Assembly: GCA_016713675.1 (NCBI GenBank)
Contig: JADJOS010000004.1
Location: 1 to 64,000, forward strand
DNA length: 64,000 bases
Origin: Acidobacteriota bacterium
Lineage (GTDB): Bacteria; Acidobacteriota; Blastocatellia; Pyrinomonadales; Pyrinomonadaceae
Reading direction: 5' to 3'
Numbering within the stretch: position 1 is the first letter of the stretch; each line of letters begins with the position of its first letter. Shown here piece by piece: positions 41,764 to 50,397 of the stretch. Under the pieces are notes generated by a model. The model was not told the origin of the DNA, did no database searches, and saw nothing but the letters and a program-made list of their open reading frames with translations. The translations under genes and the position numbers were made by a program.

Positions 41764-42057
41764 ATACTCGGAACTGATTGCAACAGCTATACCACTCGCG
41801 TTTTTGAATGTTTATTGAGTTTAACGGGAGTATTCGAGAAGACGATGTTTGCAAAATGTGCAAAAGAGACAGCAGTTGTCTGTTATCAAACACCAAGGGC
41901 GGGTAAGCGAGATCTTACGTAAACCAGCTTTCTGATTTTGAAAATCGAATGAGGATTAGCACGAGATTTGCGACTGCGAATATGACGGGATGCCATGAAA
42001 AACTTTGGATGATTTTTCGTGTAGATTGAAATCAATGAGAGACTAGACGGGCCCAAC
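41764..42057. other. Gap between the metal island and the conjugative-element operon
   Basis: These 294 bases hold no gene I can support. They separate the promoter side of the third metal operon (41763) from the 3' end of the radical SAM gene (42058). An element boundary or attachment site could lie here, but no direct repeat or integrase is visible. Confidence 0.4.
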
Positions 42058-42702
42058 CTATTTCTGCTGTATCAAGCGCTGATTCGCTGACCCTCGATAC
42101 TCCCCTGTTTCAGCGACTAGAGATGATTCAAAAGGACCGTCAATGAGCAAGTCAATGTGGGATAGAATATAGGTGACGCTAGGGTCGTCTTTTGTAGATA
42201 AATACTCGATAGTATTGCCCGTGTAGACGATAATGTGGGAGCCAAGTTTATTCAGTCTCAACACAAGTTCCGCCACGGAATCAGATTGATCAAAAGGCTC
42301 GCCTCCGAGAATTGTTACACCGTCGTTCTCATGGCATCTTGAAAGGATCTCATCGAGAACTGAGGAAATAGAAACCTTTTTGCCATTGTGGCGATCGTGA
42401 GTTTCGGGAACGTAGCAACCTGGACAACGAATTGAACAACCCGCAACTTGAATCACGCTCCGACGACCCGGACCATCAACCACCGACTTGTGATATATGC
42501 GATGAAGCCAGATGTAATAGCGATCATCCTTAAGGTTACCCGGTTCCCAAGACTGACCTTGCATCGGCTTTCCGCAATTCAAATTTTGGGAAGTTCCAAG
42601 GTCGTCTCTGAGATCGATCAGTAGATCAGCGGGAATGCCTGAGACTTCAGCGGTAAGTTTCCCACTGTCTGGTTCGAGTATGAAGGTGATCTTATTACTC
42701 AT
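42058..42702 (-). CDS. Radical SAM protein with DUF2997-like N-terminus
   Basis: The radical SAM signature is CSIRCPGC (C-x3-C-x2-C), near residues 89-96, followed by GGEPF and a short barrel, as in NrdG-like activases. The N-terminal 40 residues (ITFILEPDSGKLTAEVSG) resemble the DUF2997 protein encoded next to it (VEFKIDTESGTCETEIKG). I therefore read this as a DUF2997-like segment fused to a radical SAM core. Its ATG overlaps the DUF2997 stop (ATGA). It is the last gene of the operon that begins with PRTRC genes. It would use SAM and a 4Fe-4S cluster; the substrate is unknown, and there is no nrdD nearby to suggest ribonucleotide reductase activation. Confidence 0.75.
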   Translation of the reverse strand: MSNKITFILEPDSGKLTAEVSGIPADLLIDLRDDLGTSQNLNCGKPMQGQSWEPGNLKDDRYYIWLHRIYHKSVVDGPGRRSVIQVAGCSIRCPGCYVPETHDRHNGKKVSISSVLDEILSRCHENDGVTILGGEPFDQSDSVAELVLRLNKLGSHIIVYTGNTIEYLSTKDDPSVTYILSHIDLLIDGPFESSLVAETGEYRGSANQRLIQQK

Positions 42703-42890
42703 CCTAGTTTATTGGTCTGTTTGACACTGGGCGTGACAAAATATTCCTGCTTTTTAGTTTCAATAGAGGGGTCACCTAAAATCTCCTTCAGCTGTCTCGC
42801 GGCCTTCTCGCACGCAGTCCCTTGATACCCTTTTATCTCGGTTTCGCACGTTCCGCTTTCGGTATCGATCTTGAATTCAACTTCGGGCAT
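42699..42890 (-). CDS. DUF2997 protein
   Basis: This small protein of 63 residues reads MPEVEFKIDTESGTCETEIK, then GYQGTACEKAARQLKEILG. It matches DUF2997, a small beta-alpha family best known in cyanobacteria. It lies between DUF1257 and the radical SAM gene, 14 bases after DUF1257. Association of DUF2997 with DUF1257 and Ycf46-like ATPases is known in cyanobacteria and some plasmids. The function is unknown. Its sequence resembles the N-terminus of the radical SAM protein downstream, suggesting duplication or a shared binding surface. Confidence 0.75.
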   Translation of the reverse strand: MPEVEFKIDTESGTCETEIKGYQGTACEKAARQLKEILGDPSIETKKQEYFVTPSVKQTNKLG

Positions 42891-42904
42891 TGTCGGTCGC
42901 CTCC

Positions 42905-43303
42905 TCAGTATTTGATTCTTATTTTCAGAGTTTTTCCGATTCGTTCTTTAATAAGCGTGCCGCCGAGTTTCTTGGCCATTTTTCTTGCCGCTGCTTCGTG
43001 ATAGCTGTTCTGAAGTCGGACAATAAAGTCTTTCCCCAAGCGAAACGACAAATCCATATCATCAATGACTGCGACATAACCTTTTGACGATTTCCGGAAG
43101 CCGATATCTCCTAAAAGCGATTGTCCCCGTACTTGCCGACGCCTGATTACGACGTCGGCTGTTTGTGGATCCCGCTTATCCCATCCTTCGAGAGGAATGT
43201 CAGTTCCTATAGTCGGAGATGCGAAACCACATTCGGCTAATGCTTCGAGGAGCAACTCGCGATTCGGGAATGACTGGGATTCAAAGGTCATATATTTGCT
43301 CAT
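42905..43303 (-). CDS. DUF1257 (Ycf35-like) protein
   Basis: The 132-residue protein has the DUF1257 pattern: MSKYMTFESQSFPNRELLLE at the start, ADVVIRRRQVRGQSLLGDIG, FRKSSKGYVAVIDDMDLSFR and a final YHEAAARKMAKKLGG. The family includes plastid Ycf35, of unknown function. Its neighbours here are the Ycf46-like AAA+ ATPase and DUF2997, the same partners seen in cyanobacterial genomes. Finding the trio in a conjugative setting is notable. It is 15 bases from the ATPase stop. Confidence 0.8.
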   Translation of the reverse strand: MSKYMTFESQSFPNRELLLEALAECGFASPTIGTDIPLEGWDKRDPQTADVVIRRRQVRGQSLLGDIGFRKSSKGYVAVIDDMDLSFRLGKDFIVRLQNSYHEAAARKMAKKLGGTLIKERIGKTLKIRIKY

Positions 43304-43318
43304 TGAGATTCTCCGTAG

Positions 43319-44937
43319 TTAGAGTTCATAGATTCGATCGGTGCGGTTTCCGGCAATGCTATTATTCTCGATTCGAGAGCCTACGCCCTTGATATTATTT
43401 CGAGCCCATTTTCGGATCTCCTCGATCTTCTCGCTCATCATCTGGGCTGTAGGCGTGATGTTCTCGGCGGCTTTAATAATGTCGCGGGTTTCGGCCTGCC
43501 GGTCACCGTCGATGAACGCTTCAAGGACCCCGTCTTGTACTGCACCTTCGATCTCCGCCCCGGAGAAGTCCTTGCTCTTATCTACCAGCTTATCGAGATC
43601 AAAGTGGTCGGCATCGAGTGCTCTTTTCTTAAGGTGAACCCGGAATATTTCCTTACGGTCCTCAATCTCCGGAAGATCGACGAAGTGTATATATGAGAAC
43701 CTACCGATCCTGAACTGTTCGGATTCGAGTTCGCGTACGTCGTTCGCGGTCGCGAATACGAGAACGTCCTTGTTGTCCTGCATCCAGTTGAGAAGATAGG
43801 AGATAGTTCGTGCTGTCTCACCGCCGTCCGTCTTGTTGGACGACTTCATTCCTGAGACCGCCTTTTCGAACTCACTGATACCAAGAATGCCTTTGATCGT
43901 GCCAGCGATAGATAACGCCCGCTTTATCGACATCGCGGATGAGCCAATGACACCTCCGCCCTCACCCATAATCGAACCAAAGTCCAGATCAAGCAGAGCC
44001 CGATTCGTGATGCTTGACGCAACCCGTTTACAGAGATCCTTTCCGCACCCCGGCAATCCAACGAGGAGAATTCCCTTGCAAGGTTCGACGTGGCGTGCTT
44101 TTGCTCTCGGACTGAATGTGTATGCCGCGCGTTCAAGGATGGCTCGAAGCGATTGGTAGCCGCCTAAGTTGCTTGCCGGTTCTGGATGCACATAGGTCAA
44201 TGAGCCGCTACCGCGTATGACATTCTTCTTTTCTTCAAGAATGACATTGATCGAATCCTGATTGAGCCCGTTACAACTGATGACTGCTTTGCAACCACAT
44301 TGCTGATCTCGACTGCTGTTAGACCAAGCAGAGACTGCTGAAGCGCGTCTTGCGTCTCCTTGGTCAGACTAATATCCAGACCATTGGAACGCAGGTTTTC
44401 AAACTGAAGTTCGATCGAGTCTTCGATCTCCGACTCCCTCGGAAGGTCGAGTTCTATCTGCGTGACTTCTTTTTCGAGTGTTTTGAGTTCCGGGAAAGTT
44501 CGGTCCTACAAAGAGAACGTGGCTTTCGTCGATTTGAGCTTCCAGGCGATCTCACGAAGTCGTCGAACGAGCAGCGGATCTTCCTGCCCATACGGTGAGA
44601 TATAGGGAGCGTAATCACACAGCAGGAAAATACCTGTCTTCTGCTCGCTGATAAAGCCAAGAAGACTTTCGGGATCTTCGGTATCGCCGATCGTTTGAGG
44701 CGAGCTTAGCAGTCCCTCTTTCGGATCGACTACCTTCTGAAGGCCGCTTGGACGGCTCCAAAAGTAGAGAGACTTTTCCTTATGCCGCTCCTGAAAGACG
44801 AGATCGACCAACGCCTCTCTTACGCGATCTTCTTCGAAGGTATTGATAGCAATAAGCGGATACCGGGCTCTGATCCTTATATCGAGCTCATGCAGAAACT
44901 TCCGGATGCTGTCAGCTCCGGTTTCTATTTCAGACAT
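43319..44937 (-). CDS. Ycf46-like AAA+ ATPase (frameshifted)
   Basis: The N-terminal domain (IRARYPLIAINTFEEDRVRE, YFWSRPSGLQKVV, DPLLVRRLREIAWKLKSTKA) is the variable Ycf46 front domain. The AAA+ part has GILLVGLPGCGKDLCKRVAS (Walker A), ISEFEKAV near Walker B, FATANDVRELE and RIGRFSYIHFVDLP. After KATF an amber codon appears in frame, but one added C and one removed C give TFLFVGPNFPELKTLEKEV. A third break near 44288 (TTT) is repaired to VVAKAVISCNGLNQDSIN. I treat it as one gene of about 540 residues. Ycf46-like ATPases lack a known substrate. It neighbours DUF1257 and DUF2997. Confidence 0.8.
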
Positions 44938-44959
44938 TATTTATTTACTGGGAAAGTGT

Positions 44960-45376
44960 TTAAGAAACGGATTGTGTGACAAGACGCCCGTTATGGCCAT
45001 TTCGTCCATTGTTTCCGGTCGGTTTAGGTGCCTCGGTCATTCTTTCGACCTTCTGCATCTCTTCTCTTGATGCGATGCCGTTGTCGATCTTGAACCCTAG
45101 ATTAGCTAAAGCCCTGCCTACAGCACTTGTTTCACCGTTTTCGATAAAGGATGTGGTGTTTACATAGCCCTGCCCGCGGACCTCGAAGGCATGCCCGGTC
45201 GAACTGGGTTCCGCGTCATCTCGGTTCCGATACGCTCCGGCTTTTATACACACGAAACCGCTGTCTTCGTTAAGCCTTATGATCTCTGTGACGATCCGGC
45301 CGTCCGGATACTTCTCATAGAACTCCGCTATGCGTGCATGAACCGGAATGTATTTGCTCAGGTCGAAGTTTGCCAT
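44960..45376 (-). CDS. Small ERF-like or ssDNA-annealing-like protein
   Basis: The 138-residue protein reads FDLSKYIPVHARIAEFYEKY, GYVNTTSFIENGETSAVGRA and LANLGFKI. Similar short proteins with the [ST]xIEN-ETSAVGRALA-LG motif occur in phages and plasmids and are often listed near ERF-type recombinases. The match is by motif only. A role in recombination or DNA binding is possible but unproven. It is located between a coiled-coil protein and the Ycf46-like ATPase in the operon, 22 bases from the latter. Confidence 0.5.
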   Translation of the reverse strand: MANFDLSKYIPVHARIAEFYEKYPDGRIVTEIIRLNEDSGFVCIKAGAYRNRDDAEPSSTGHAFEVRGQGYVNTTSFIENGETSAVGRALANLGFKIDNGIASREEMQKVERMTEAPKPTGNNGRNGHNGRLVTQSVS

Positions 45377-45401
45377 TTGTGGAGACCTCGTCTTCGTCGA
45401 T

Positions 45402-46793
45402 CTAAAGTTCGAGAGCGCTTAGCCGATCTTCATAGAGCAGATTCTTTGAATGAACGGATGTCATCCTCAGAAGATCGCTTAGAGCGGTTCGCATCTCTTC
45501 CGGCGAGCGCTGCTTGGCTTCCCGGCCGGCAGCGGTCTGCAGTTGTTCGAGTACGTTTTCGAGAGATGTATCGCCCGTGAAGTTCATCAGCTGATACCAT
45601 TCGCACATCTGACGTGCTCGTTTGGCCAATGAACCCGATACGAACTCCGCATCCTTCATGCGTTCTGCCATTTCTGAAGCGGAATCGAAGATCTTCGCTG
45701 TTATCTGGGCAAAGCCTTCCTTGATCGGAGAAACGGCCTCTTCCGCTTCACGCTGGGCCGCTTCGATCTTCATCTCCCGGATACGCTCCTTCACTTCACG
45801 TTCTCTTCGGGTTTCAGCAGTCACCTCATCGACCTTTATTTCTTCGATACGGCGTTTGGCATCGATCTCAAGATCGATCTTCGTCTGCTCAGAATTGATA
45901 CGAGTCGTTTCGAGTGCAAGAGATTTTGCGAGGTTTCGCTCGGCGATCATCTCCGATCCGAGAATGATCACCTTCGGCTTCATTGTTATCACGAGGCCAT
46001 CGCGGATCATTTCGCGTGTCGGGACCATTCCGATGGCTTGGGCCGCAACCGCATTTACGAACTCCTCTCTATCAAAAGGCTCATCACTAGTCGCCTCGAA
46101 CCTGTCGGCAGAATCTCTCGCAAGCTGATAGAAACTGTCCTGAAGGATTGTCAGGATCTCGTCGTATTTCGAAAGAACTTCACTCTTTGCTGCGGCGAGA
46201 GTTTCGCAGGCTTGAAGATATGCTTTTTCGAAAGATTCAAACGCGGTCCAGGGAATCCACTTGTATTCGCTCGTTCCCCAGACGGTCTCGCAGAGAGTGA
46301 ATCTGAAGCCGAATTTGTTGAGGGCGTTATGAGCCTGGGCCGCTCCTCGCATCAGGCGATTCCGATAGATATCAGGCAGCAACCCGGCTCGCGGCGGACT
46401 CACTCTGACGGCCGCATTCTCAGGAAGCTGGACTCCGAGAGTTTTCCATTCCAGTTGTCGAACAAGACTCCCGAATCCTCGGCAATCGATATTCATGAAG
46501 ATGCCTTCACTTTCCAGCGTCGATAGATCGAATGGAAGAGATTCAACCTCTCCGGCACTGATACCCAGTTCCGTCGCAGCTCGCTCCATCCTGGTTTCCA
46601 GGCGGGTTAGAACTTGCTGAGCAATTTCAGATGGAACTTCTACCGAAGAATTTCGTGAGATTTCTTCTGTGGATTTGCCGTCCATTTGAGTGCCACCGAA
46701 CACGTTTCGGAGCACCGAAGATGCTAACGATGGCAATACCTGCGTGCCGGCAACTCCGGCAGATGTTTGAGTTTCCATTCGCATCCTGTCCAC
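45402..46793 (-). CDS. Coiled-coil protein of unknown function
   Basis: This protein of 463 residues has an N-terminal helical part (LPDIYRNRLMRGAAQAHNAL, FGFRFTLCETVWGTSEYKWI), a central coiled coil rich in E, R and K (ERNLAKSLALETTRINSEQT, EIDAKRRIEEIKVDEVTAET, EREVKERIREMKIEAAQREA) and a C-terminal helical segment. It may relate to DUF3150 proteins of plasmids, which also have helical arrangements, but I am not sure. No catalytic motif is visible. It follows the DUF2958 gene with a 3-base gap. The start is a GTG at 46793, with ATG alternatives a few codons later. A structural or scaffolding role is suggested. Confidence 0.6.
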   Translation of the reverse strand: MDRMRMETQTSAGVAGTQVLPSLASSVLRNVFGGTQMDGKSTEEISRNSSVEVPSEIAQQVLTRLETRMERAATELGISAGEVESLPFDLSTLESEGIFMNIDCRGFGSLVRQLEWKTLGVQLPENAAVRVSPPRAGLLPDIYRNRLMRGAAQAHNALNKFGFRFTLCETVWGTSEYKWIPWTAFESFEKAYLQACETLAAAKSEVLSKYDEILTILQDSFYQLARDSADRFEATSDEPFDREEFVNAVAAQAIGMVPTREMIRDGLVITMKPKVIILGSEMIAERNLAKSLALETTRINSEQTKIDLEIDAKRRIEEIKVDEVTAETRREREVKERIREMKIEAAQREAEEAVSPIKEGFAQITAKIFDSASEMAERMKDAEFVSGSLAKRARQMCEWYQLMNFTGDTSLENVLEQLQTAAGREAKQRSPEEMRTALSDLLRMTSVHSKNLLYEDRLSALEL

Positions 46794-46796
46794 CGC

Positions 46797-47117
46797 TTAA
46801 TTTTCAACGATTCCGTATTGCTGAAGACACTCGGATAATGGCCTCGGGACGTGATCCTCGTCACGACAAACTTTGATCCCGTTGATGTCAACGGATTCCA
46901 GTTCACTGAGACAGAAATATCCCCATTCGCGCTCAAGCCCGACGACATAACCAAAGAAGCAAAAATCGTCTTCATATGCATCGCCTTCTGTCACAAACCA
47001 AATCCATCCGCTCAATGGAAATTTGAACACGGCATAGACGGTCGGATTCTTGTTCCACTCTTGGTCACTGATCCGTGGCAGGATACTTTCAATTTCTTTT
47101 GGTAAGAGTTCCGACAT
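46797..47117 (-). CDS. DUF2958-like protein
   Basis: The ATG at 47117 begins SELLPKEIESILPRISDQEW, then AVFKFPLSGWIWFVTEGDAY, FFGYVVGLEREWGYFCLSEL. This fits DUF2958, a small family of plasmid and phage proteins (VKFF.P...WTWY..E.D..D.FFG.V.G...ELGYFSL.EL). The protein has 106 residues. Its function is unknown. It follows the ThiF gene by 13 bases and may share its message. It is often present on conjugative plasmids. Confidence 0.75.
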   Translation of the reverse strand: MSELLPKEIESILPRISDQEWNKNPTVYAVFKFPLSGWIWFVTEGDAYEDDFCFFGYVVGLEREWGYFCLSELESVDINGIKVCRDEDHVPRPLSECLQQYGIVEN

Positions 47118-47130
47118 AACCGTTTTTGAT

Positions 47131-47976
47131 CTACAAGTTGCAGTGAACGTCAGGCACGGCTGATGGAGTACAGTAGGCGGATCTAGTACTACCGCTCTCC
47201 AGATCAAAATAGACCGCAAATCGCTTGAGGGTACGTGTCAAAAGCATTGACGAAAGCATCTCCGCCATTTCGACCGCCACTCGCTGATTCACGTTAAGCC
47301 CCTGCTCACCTAGTCGAACGCGCTCGGGACACGACGCATCGCTCTTGGCTTCAACTTTTTCTGGCTTAAGAAGATCGGAATGTTGAAGCGATGGTGCCGG
47401 GAGTGCCCGACAGATACTCGTTCCCGTAAAGTACTGCTCGGGTTTGAGTGTCTTTGTCGTCGAGCCCAGCAGCACCTGGCCCGATGTCTTGCCGTTTCCT
47501 CCGTCTATCCACCATACCCTCGACGATTCACCGTAACTTCGAAACTCGTCAAGTGCTCGATGCATCTCTCGGCGAGCTCGGTAATTATCGACGCAGCCGA
47601 CGATGATGCTCAGACTCCTGTAGTCGCTGTTCGAGTTTTTGAAATGTTTCTCCGGATCGAAACTCTCGCACGAGAAGCTTGTTTCAATTCCCCATGCCGT
47701 TGTAACCCGCTCTGCTAGCGTCTGGGCTTTGTATCGCCCGACCTCTGCAAAACAGAAATTGCTTCGCGGAATGTTATTGGCTTCGACTATATCTGGATCG
47801 ACGATCAGCAATTCTGCGGATTTGTTCTGCTGTTCCTTTAGTTCGAAGATCAATCGGGCTAGAGCGGGAACGACAAAAGAGCCTGTTCCACCGGCACCGA
47901 CAACGATGAATCGAAGAGTGTTATATTCCACAGGCATCACAACGGCGGCCTGCGAGAAGCTAAGATCGATTTCCAT
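47131..47976 (-). CDS. PRTRC-type ThiF family protein (E1-like)
   Basis: The Rossmann nucleotide loop is VGAGGTGSFVVPALARL. The acidic strand is VDPDIVEANNIPRSNF, and GCVDNYRARREMHRAL fits the substrate/ATP-binding part of E1-like enzymes. A Cys-containing segment, SCPERVRLGEQGLNVNQRVA, resembles the C-terminal element of the PRTRC ThiF group. E1-like proteins activate a ubiquitin-like protein as an adenylate. The next gene upstream encodes a JAMM protease, and a UBL-like gene lies a few genes further on. TAATG overlap with the JAMM gene suggests coupled synthesis. No E2 enzyme is visible. Confidence 0.85.
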   Translation of the reverse strand: MEIDLSFSQAAVVMPVEYNTLRFIVVGAGGTGSFVVPALARLIFELKEQQNKSAELLIVDPDIVEANNIPRSNFCFAEVGRYKAQTLAERVTTAWGIETSFSCESFDPEKHFKNSNSDYRSLSIIVGCVDNYRARREMHRALDEFRSYGESSRVWWIDGGNGKTSGQVLLGSTTKTLKPEQYFTGTSICRALPAPSLQHSDLLKPEKVEAKSDASCPERVRLGEQGLNVNQRVAVEMAEMLSSMLLTRTLKRFAVYFDLESGSTRSAYCTPSAVPDVHCNL

Positions 47977-48620
47977 TACAACATCATCTGAAGCAGAGCT
48001 TCGACCTCATTCAGATCGACAACTCCGCTTGGCAGGTTGCCGATCCAGGAAAATGGAACTGGGGTAAGGTGGTCGTAAATGCCGCAACGGAATCTGAACT
48101 TCGGCTTATCGTGGACGTCAGCAATGATACCGAATATTCGGAACTTGCCTGATTCATCACGATCATCGGCAGAACTGAACTGGTATGCCCCGTCAGGGTG
48201 CGTATGAACCTCTATACAGGCATCTGAGTATTCGGGCCGTCTATCGTCGGCGATGGTTGAGGCATACGTTCTGTCCTTACTCGATGTGCTCCACTGCCAC
48301 GCGTATCGCTCGCTATCCCAATAGATAAGATAAAGTTCTTCTCTAAAATTCTCCTTCGAATTGGAGGCCTGGGCGTGCTTACAAATTTCGTCCCAAATAC
48401 GGCTTGGGACTTTCGGCTTGTGCCATTTGATACCTACGAATACGGTTGGAAGGTCCTTTATCTCTCTAAAGACCAGAGGAACTGAAACCGTAAATTCCTC
48501 ACGCTGAGCCCTGAGAATTACTCCGTTTCCGGCAAGGAGGTACTCGTAGAGAATGCTTTCTACGGGCTCGAATCGTTCTTTTGCAATCCGATGACCGATG
48601 AACTCCCTTTCTCTTTCCAT
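47976..48620 (-). CDS. PRTRC system protein A, JAMM/JAB isopeptidase-like
   Basis: The metal site is H-T-H-P with S and D seven and ten residues after the second His (HTHPDGAYQFSSADD), the canonical HxHx7SxxD of JAMM metalloproteases. The remainder (214 residues) has IYWDSERYAWQWS and DVHDKPKFRFRCGIYDHL. JAMM proteins remove ubiquitin-like tags from targets. It lies directly upstream of the ThiF-like gene, as in PRTRC cassettes, and downstream of PRTRC B. The activity on the small ubiquitin-like protein (50387-50692) is a reasonable guess, not shown. Confidence 0.85.
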   Translation of the reverse strand: MEREREFIGHRIAKERFEPVESILYEYLLAGNGVILRAQREEFTVSVPLVFREIKDLPTVFVGIKWHKPKVPSRIWDEICKHAQASNSKENFREELYLIYWDSERYAWQWSTSSKDRTYASTIADDRRPEYSDACIEVHTHPDGAYQFSSADDRDESGKFRIFGIIADVHDKPKFRFRCGIYDHLTPVPFSWIGNLPSGVVDLNEVEALLQMML

Positions 48621-48628
48621 AATTTTAT

Positions 48629-49312
48629 TCAGAACCGGGAGTCGTACCGTCGCTGTTCAACGATCGTTTCCCACGCGTCGTCGATCGTAGTGCTTGATAA
48701 GATCAGTTCGGACTTCGGAAACTTCTTCGCCTTGTCAGCCGCCAGTTTCCAAAGAAGTTCACGTACATCTTGTGGTTCAGAGTGGCATCGCTCGCTTGCG
48801 TGGTCTGCATTGAATGGAGTGTCAAAAATTAGTTTCCAAACTTCGCTGACTGTAGAAGGATGGGTCTCAGGAACTTCGTTTTTTCCAAAGCAGATCTTAC
48901 CGGAACCGACATTCGGCAGCGGGGCGACGGCAAGGTTGGTATTAGCCGATATATGAGATGAAGCAGCGGCCCAAAGATAATATTCCCGTCCTTTACCAAG
49001 AAGGATGAGAGGGGGCATCGGGACTGAGATCTCAACAATGCCCTTGTCAGAAAAAGCGATGGTTATCTTTCGTATTGCGGCTGGTTCATACGATAAGATT
49101 GCATTGCCTTCGGGAGCCTCACGGTAACGCATAACCCGTTTGCCAAGCCATCCCGTATCTGTATGGACCTTTCGAAAAGCTCTAGCCACTTGGTCACTCG
49201 ATAGAGCCTTCAACGACACAGATGATTCTTTAAGATCGGCAAAGAGATATTGGCCCGGCAGAAAATAGAGAGCAGCTGAAGCTTCGGCAGGTATTTGCAG
49301 GGTGTTATTCAT
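48629..49312 (-). CDS. PRTRC system protein B
   Basis: The 227-residue protein matches the PRTRC B pattern: ALYFLPGQYLFADLKESSVS, MRYREAPEGNAILSYEPAAI, PMPPLILLGKGREYYLWAAA, VAPLPNVGSGKICFGKNEVP and SEVWKLIFDTPFNADHA. Family members share the LVF...G..LYVWA and APYFNV...G.VCLG elements. The function is unknown. It is adjacent to protein A (8-base gap) and protein F-like (3-base gap), in the usual cassette order. Confidence 0.8.
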   Translation of the reverse strand: MNNTLQIPAEASAALYFLPGQYLFADLKESSVSLKALSSDQVARAFRKVHTDTGWLGKRVMRYREAPEGNAILSYEPAAIRKITIAFSDKGIVEISVPMPPLILLGKGREYYLWAAASSHISANTNLAVAPLPNVGSGKICFGKNEVPETHPSTVSEVWKLIFDTPFNADHASERCHSEPQDVRELLWKLAADKAKKFPKSELILSSTTIDDAWETIVEQRRYDSRF

Positions 49313-49315
49313 CGC

Positions 49316-50137
49316 TTACCTTTGCCTCTCCGGCCCGACCTTTCCGGTATTCCAGAATGAAATAAGCTGGTAAAAGAATGTCTGTGCATCATCTTCGATC
49401 CTTTTGTCTAGCTGTTCGAGATTCTTGAAGTACAGGTTTGCGGCCTTATACGCCTCGGTCAACCATTCAACAGTCTCTTTGTCCCATTCAAACAAATCCG
49501 GATATTGGCAGTTAGTAATGTCCAGCCACGGGTTACCGGTGGAGTGATCCACTAGGCGGATCAGATCGCTGAAAGGTTTTACTTTTGCACAGTGCTTTTC
49601 CTTCCAGATATTTGGATGTGCCGACTTGATCGGAGGCAGTAACTCTTTATCAACTCCGTACTTTTCAGAAAAGTAATTCCAGATCTCGTCATCTTCATTA
49701 AAATAGAACATCAGGCCGGCCAGGTAGCTGTCCCTCAAGTGTGCGAAATCAACTTCTTCGCAGCACAGGTCGAAGTTCATCGGCGGGATGGCAAATCGTT
49801 CTAGTTCTAACTCAGGATCGTCATGCCAGTATTCAAGCAGTGGAAAGCGGTTATCATTTATAAGCTGAAAGAACTCATTCGTCCGTTCGCTGTACGCCTT
49901 AAAATAACCTGCTCGATACAGGCTCTTTGTTGATCGTTCCCAGTCTTTTGGAAACATTTCAATATAAAGCCGGTATTTGTGCTGTTCCGATACGACTCTG
50001 GAGACTGTTTCGCATGCATATAAGGCGTTGTGGCTTTTTGCTTTAAATCGAAGATATTCGAGCGAGCGGACCAGACGTTCGCCAAATCCAAAAATTGGCT
50101 TTCCGTTCTCGGCCGTCGCCAATCTTAATCCGGTCAT
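49316..50137 (-). CDS. PRTRC system protein F-like
   Basis: This protein of 273 residues (FGFGERLVRSLEYLRFKA, PPMNFDLCCEEVDFAHLRDS, GNPWLDITNCQYPDLFEWDK, ETVEWLTEAYKAANLYFKNL) sits in the position of PRTRC F, next to B. The C-terminal element WLDIT...WDKETVEWLTE with a final helical segment agrees with my memory of that family, but the N-terminus is diverged, so the call is moderate. No catalytic motif is seen. It begins about 14 bases after the small gene at 50152-50397. Confidence 0.55.
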   Translation of the reverse strand: MTGLRLATAENGKPIFGFGERLVRSLEYLRFKAKSHNALYACETVSRVVSEQHKYRLYIEMFPKDWERSTKSLYRAGYFKAYSERTNEFFQLINDNRFPLLEYWHDDPELELERFAIPPMNFDLCCEEVDFAHLRDSYLAGLMFYFNEDDEIWNYFSEKYGVDKELLPPIKSAHPNIWKEKHCAKVKPFSDLIRLVDHSTGNPWLDITNCQYPDLFEWDKETVEWLTEAYKAANLYFKNLEQLDKRIEDDAQTFFYQLISFWNTGKVGPERQR

Positions 50138-50151
50138 AGAGTCTACATACC

Positions 50152-50397
50152 TCAGAACCCAATCGGAAGATAGTCGATCGATGATGGCGGGCTCTTCTGA
50201 AAAGCCTTTTGGTGGGATTCGATTGCTTCGATCTCCTGAGTGCCGATGGCCAGGATGTTCTCGGCCTCGTTCACTTCCTCGACGCTCAAAAGTTCCGCAG
50301 CCTCCCGTCGCATTAGCCGTTCCGCAAGAATGATCGCCGGATTGATCTGCTCGTTCTCAGCCCGCAATAATTCGAGCGGCGATTCATCAGGCTGCAT
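50152..50397 (-). CDS. Small helical protein in the PRTRC cassette
   Basis: The frame starts at the ATG at 50397, inside the 3' end of the UBL gene (11-base overlap), and gives 81 residues: MQPDESPLELLRAENEQINP, AERLMRREAAELLSVEEVNE, AIESHQKAFQKSPPSSID. It is mostly helical. I do not recognise a family. A small helper of the cassette is possible, since it overlaps its neighbour. Confidence 0.5.
   Translation of the reverse strand: MQPDESPLELLRAENEQINPAIILAERLMRREAAELLSVEEVNEAENILAIGTQEIEAIESHQKAFQKSPPSSIDYLPIGF

Noticed and set aside
42058..42702. Ribonucleotide reductase activase NrdG
   Set aside because: The CxxxCxxC motif is similar, but there is no nrdD gene and the N-terminus resembles DUF2997, so I left the substrate open.
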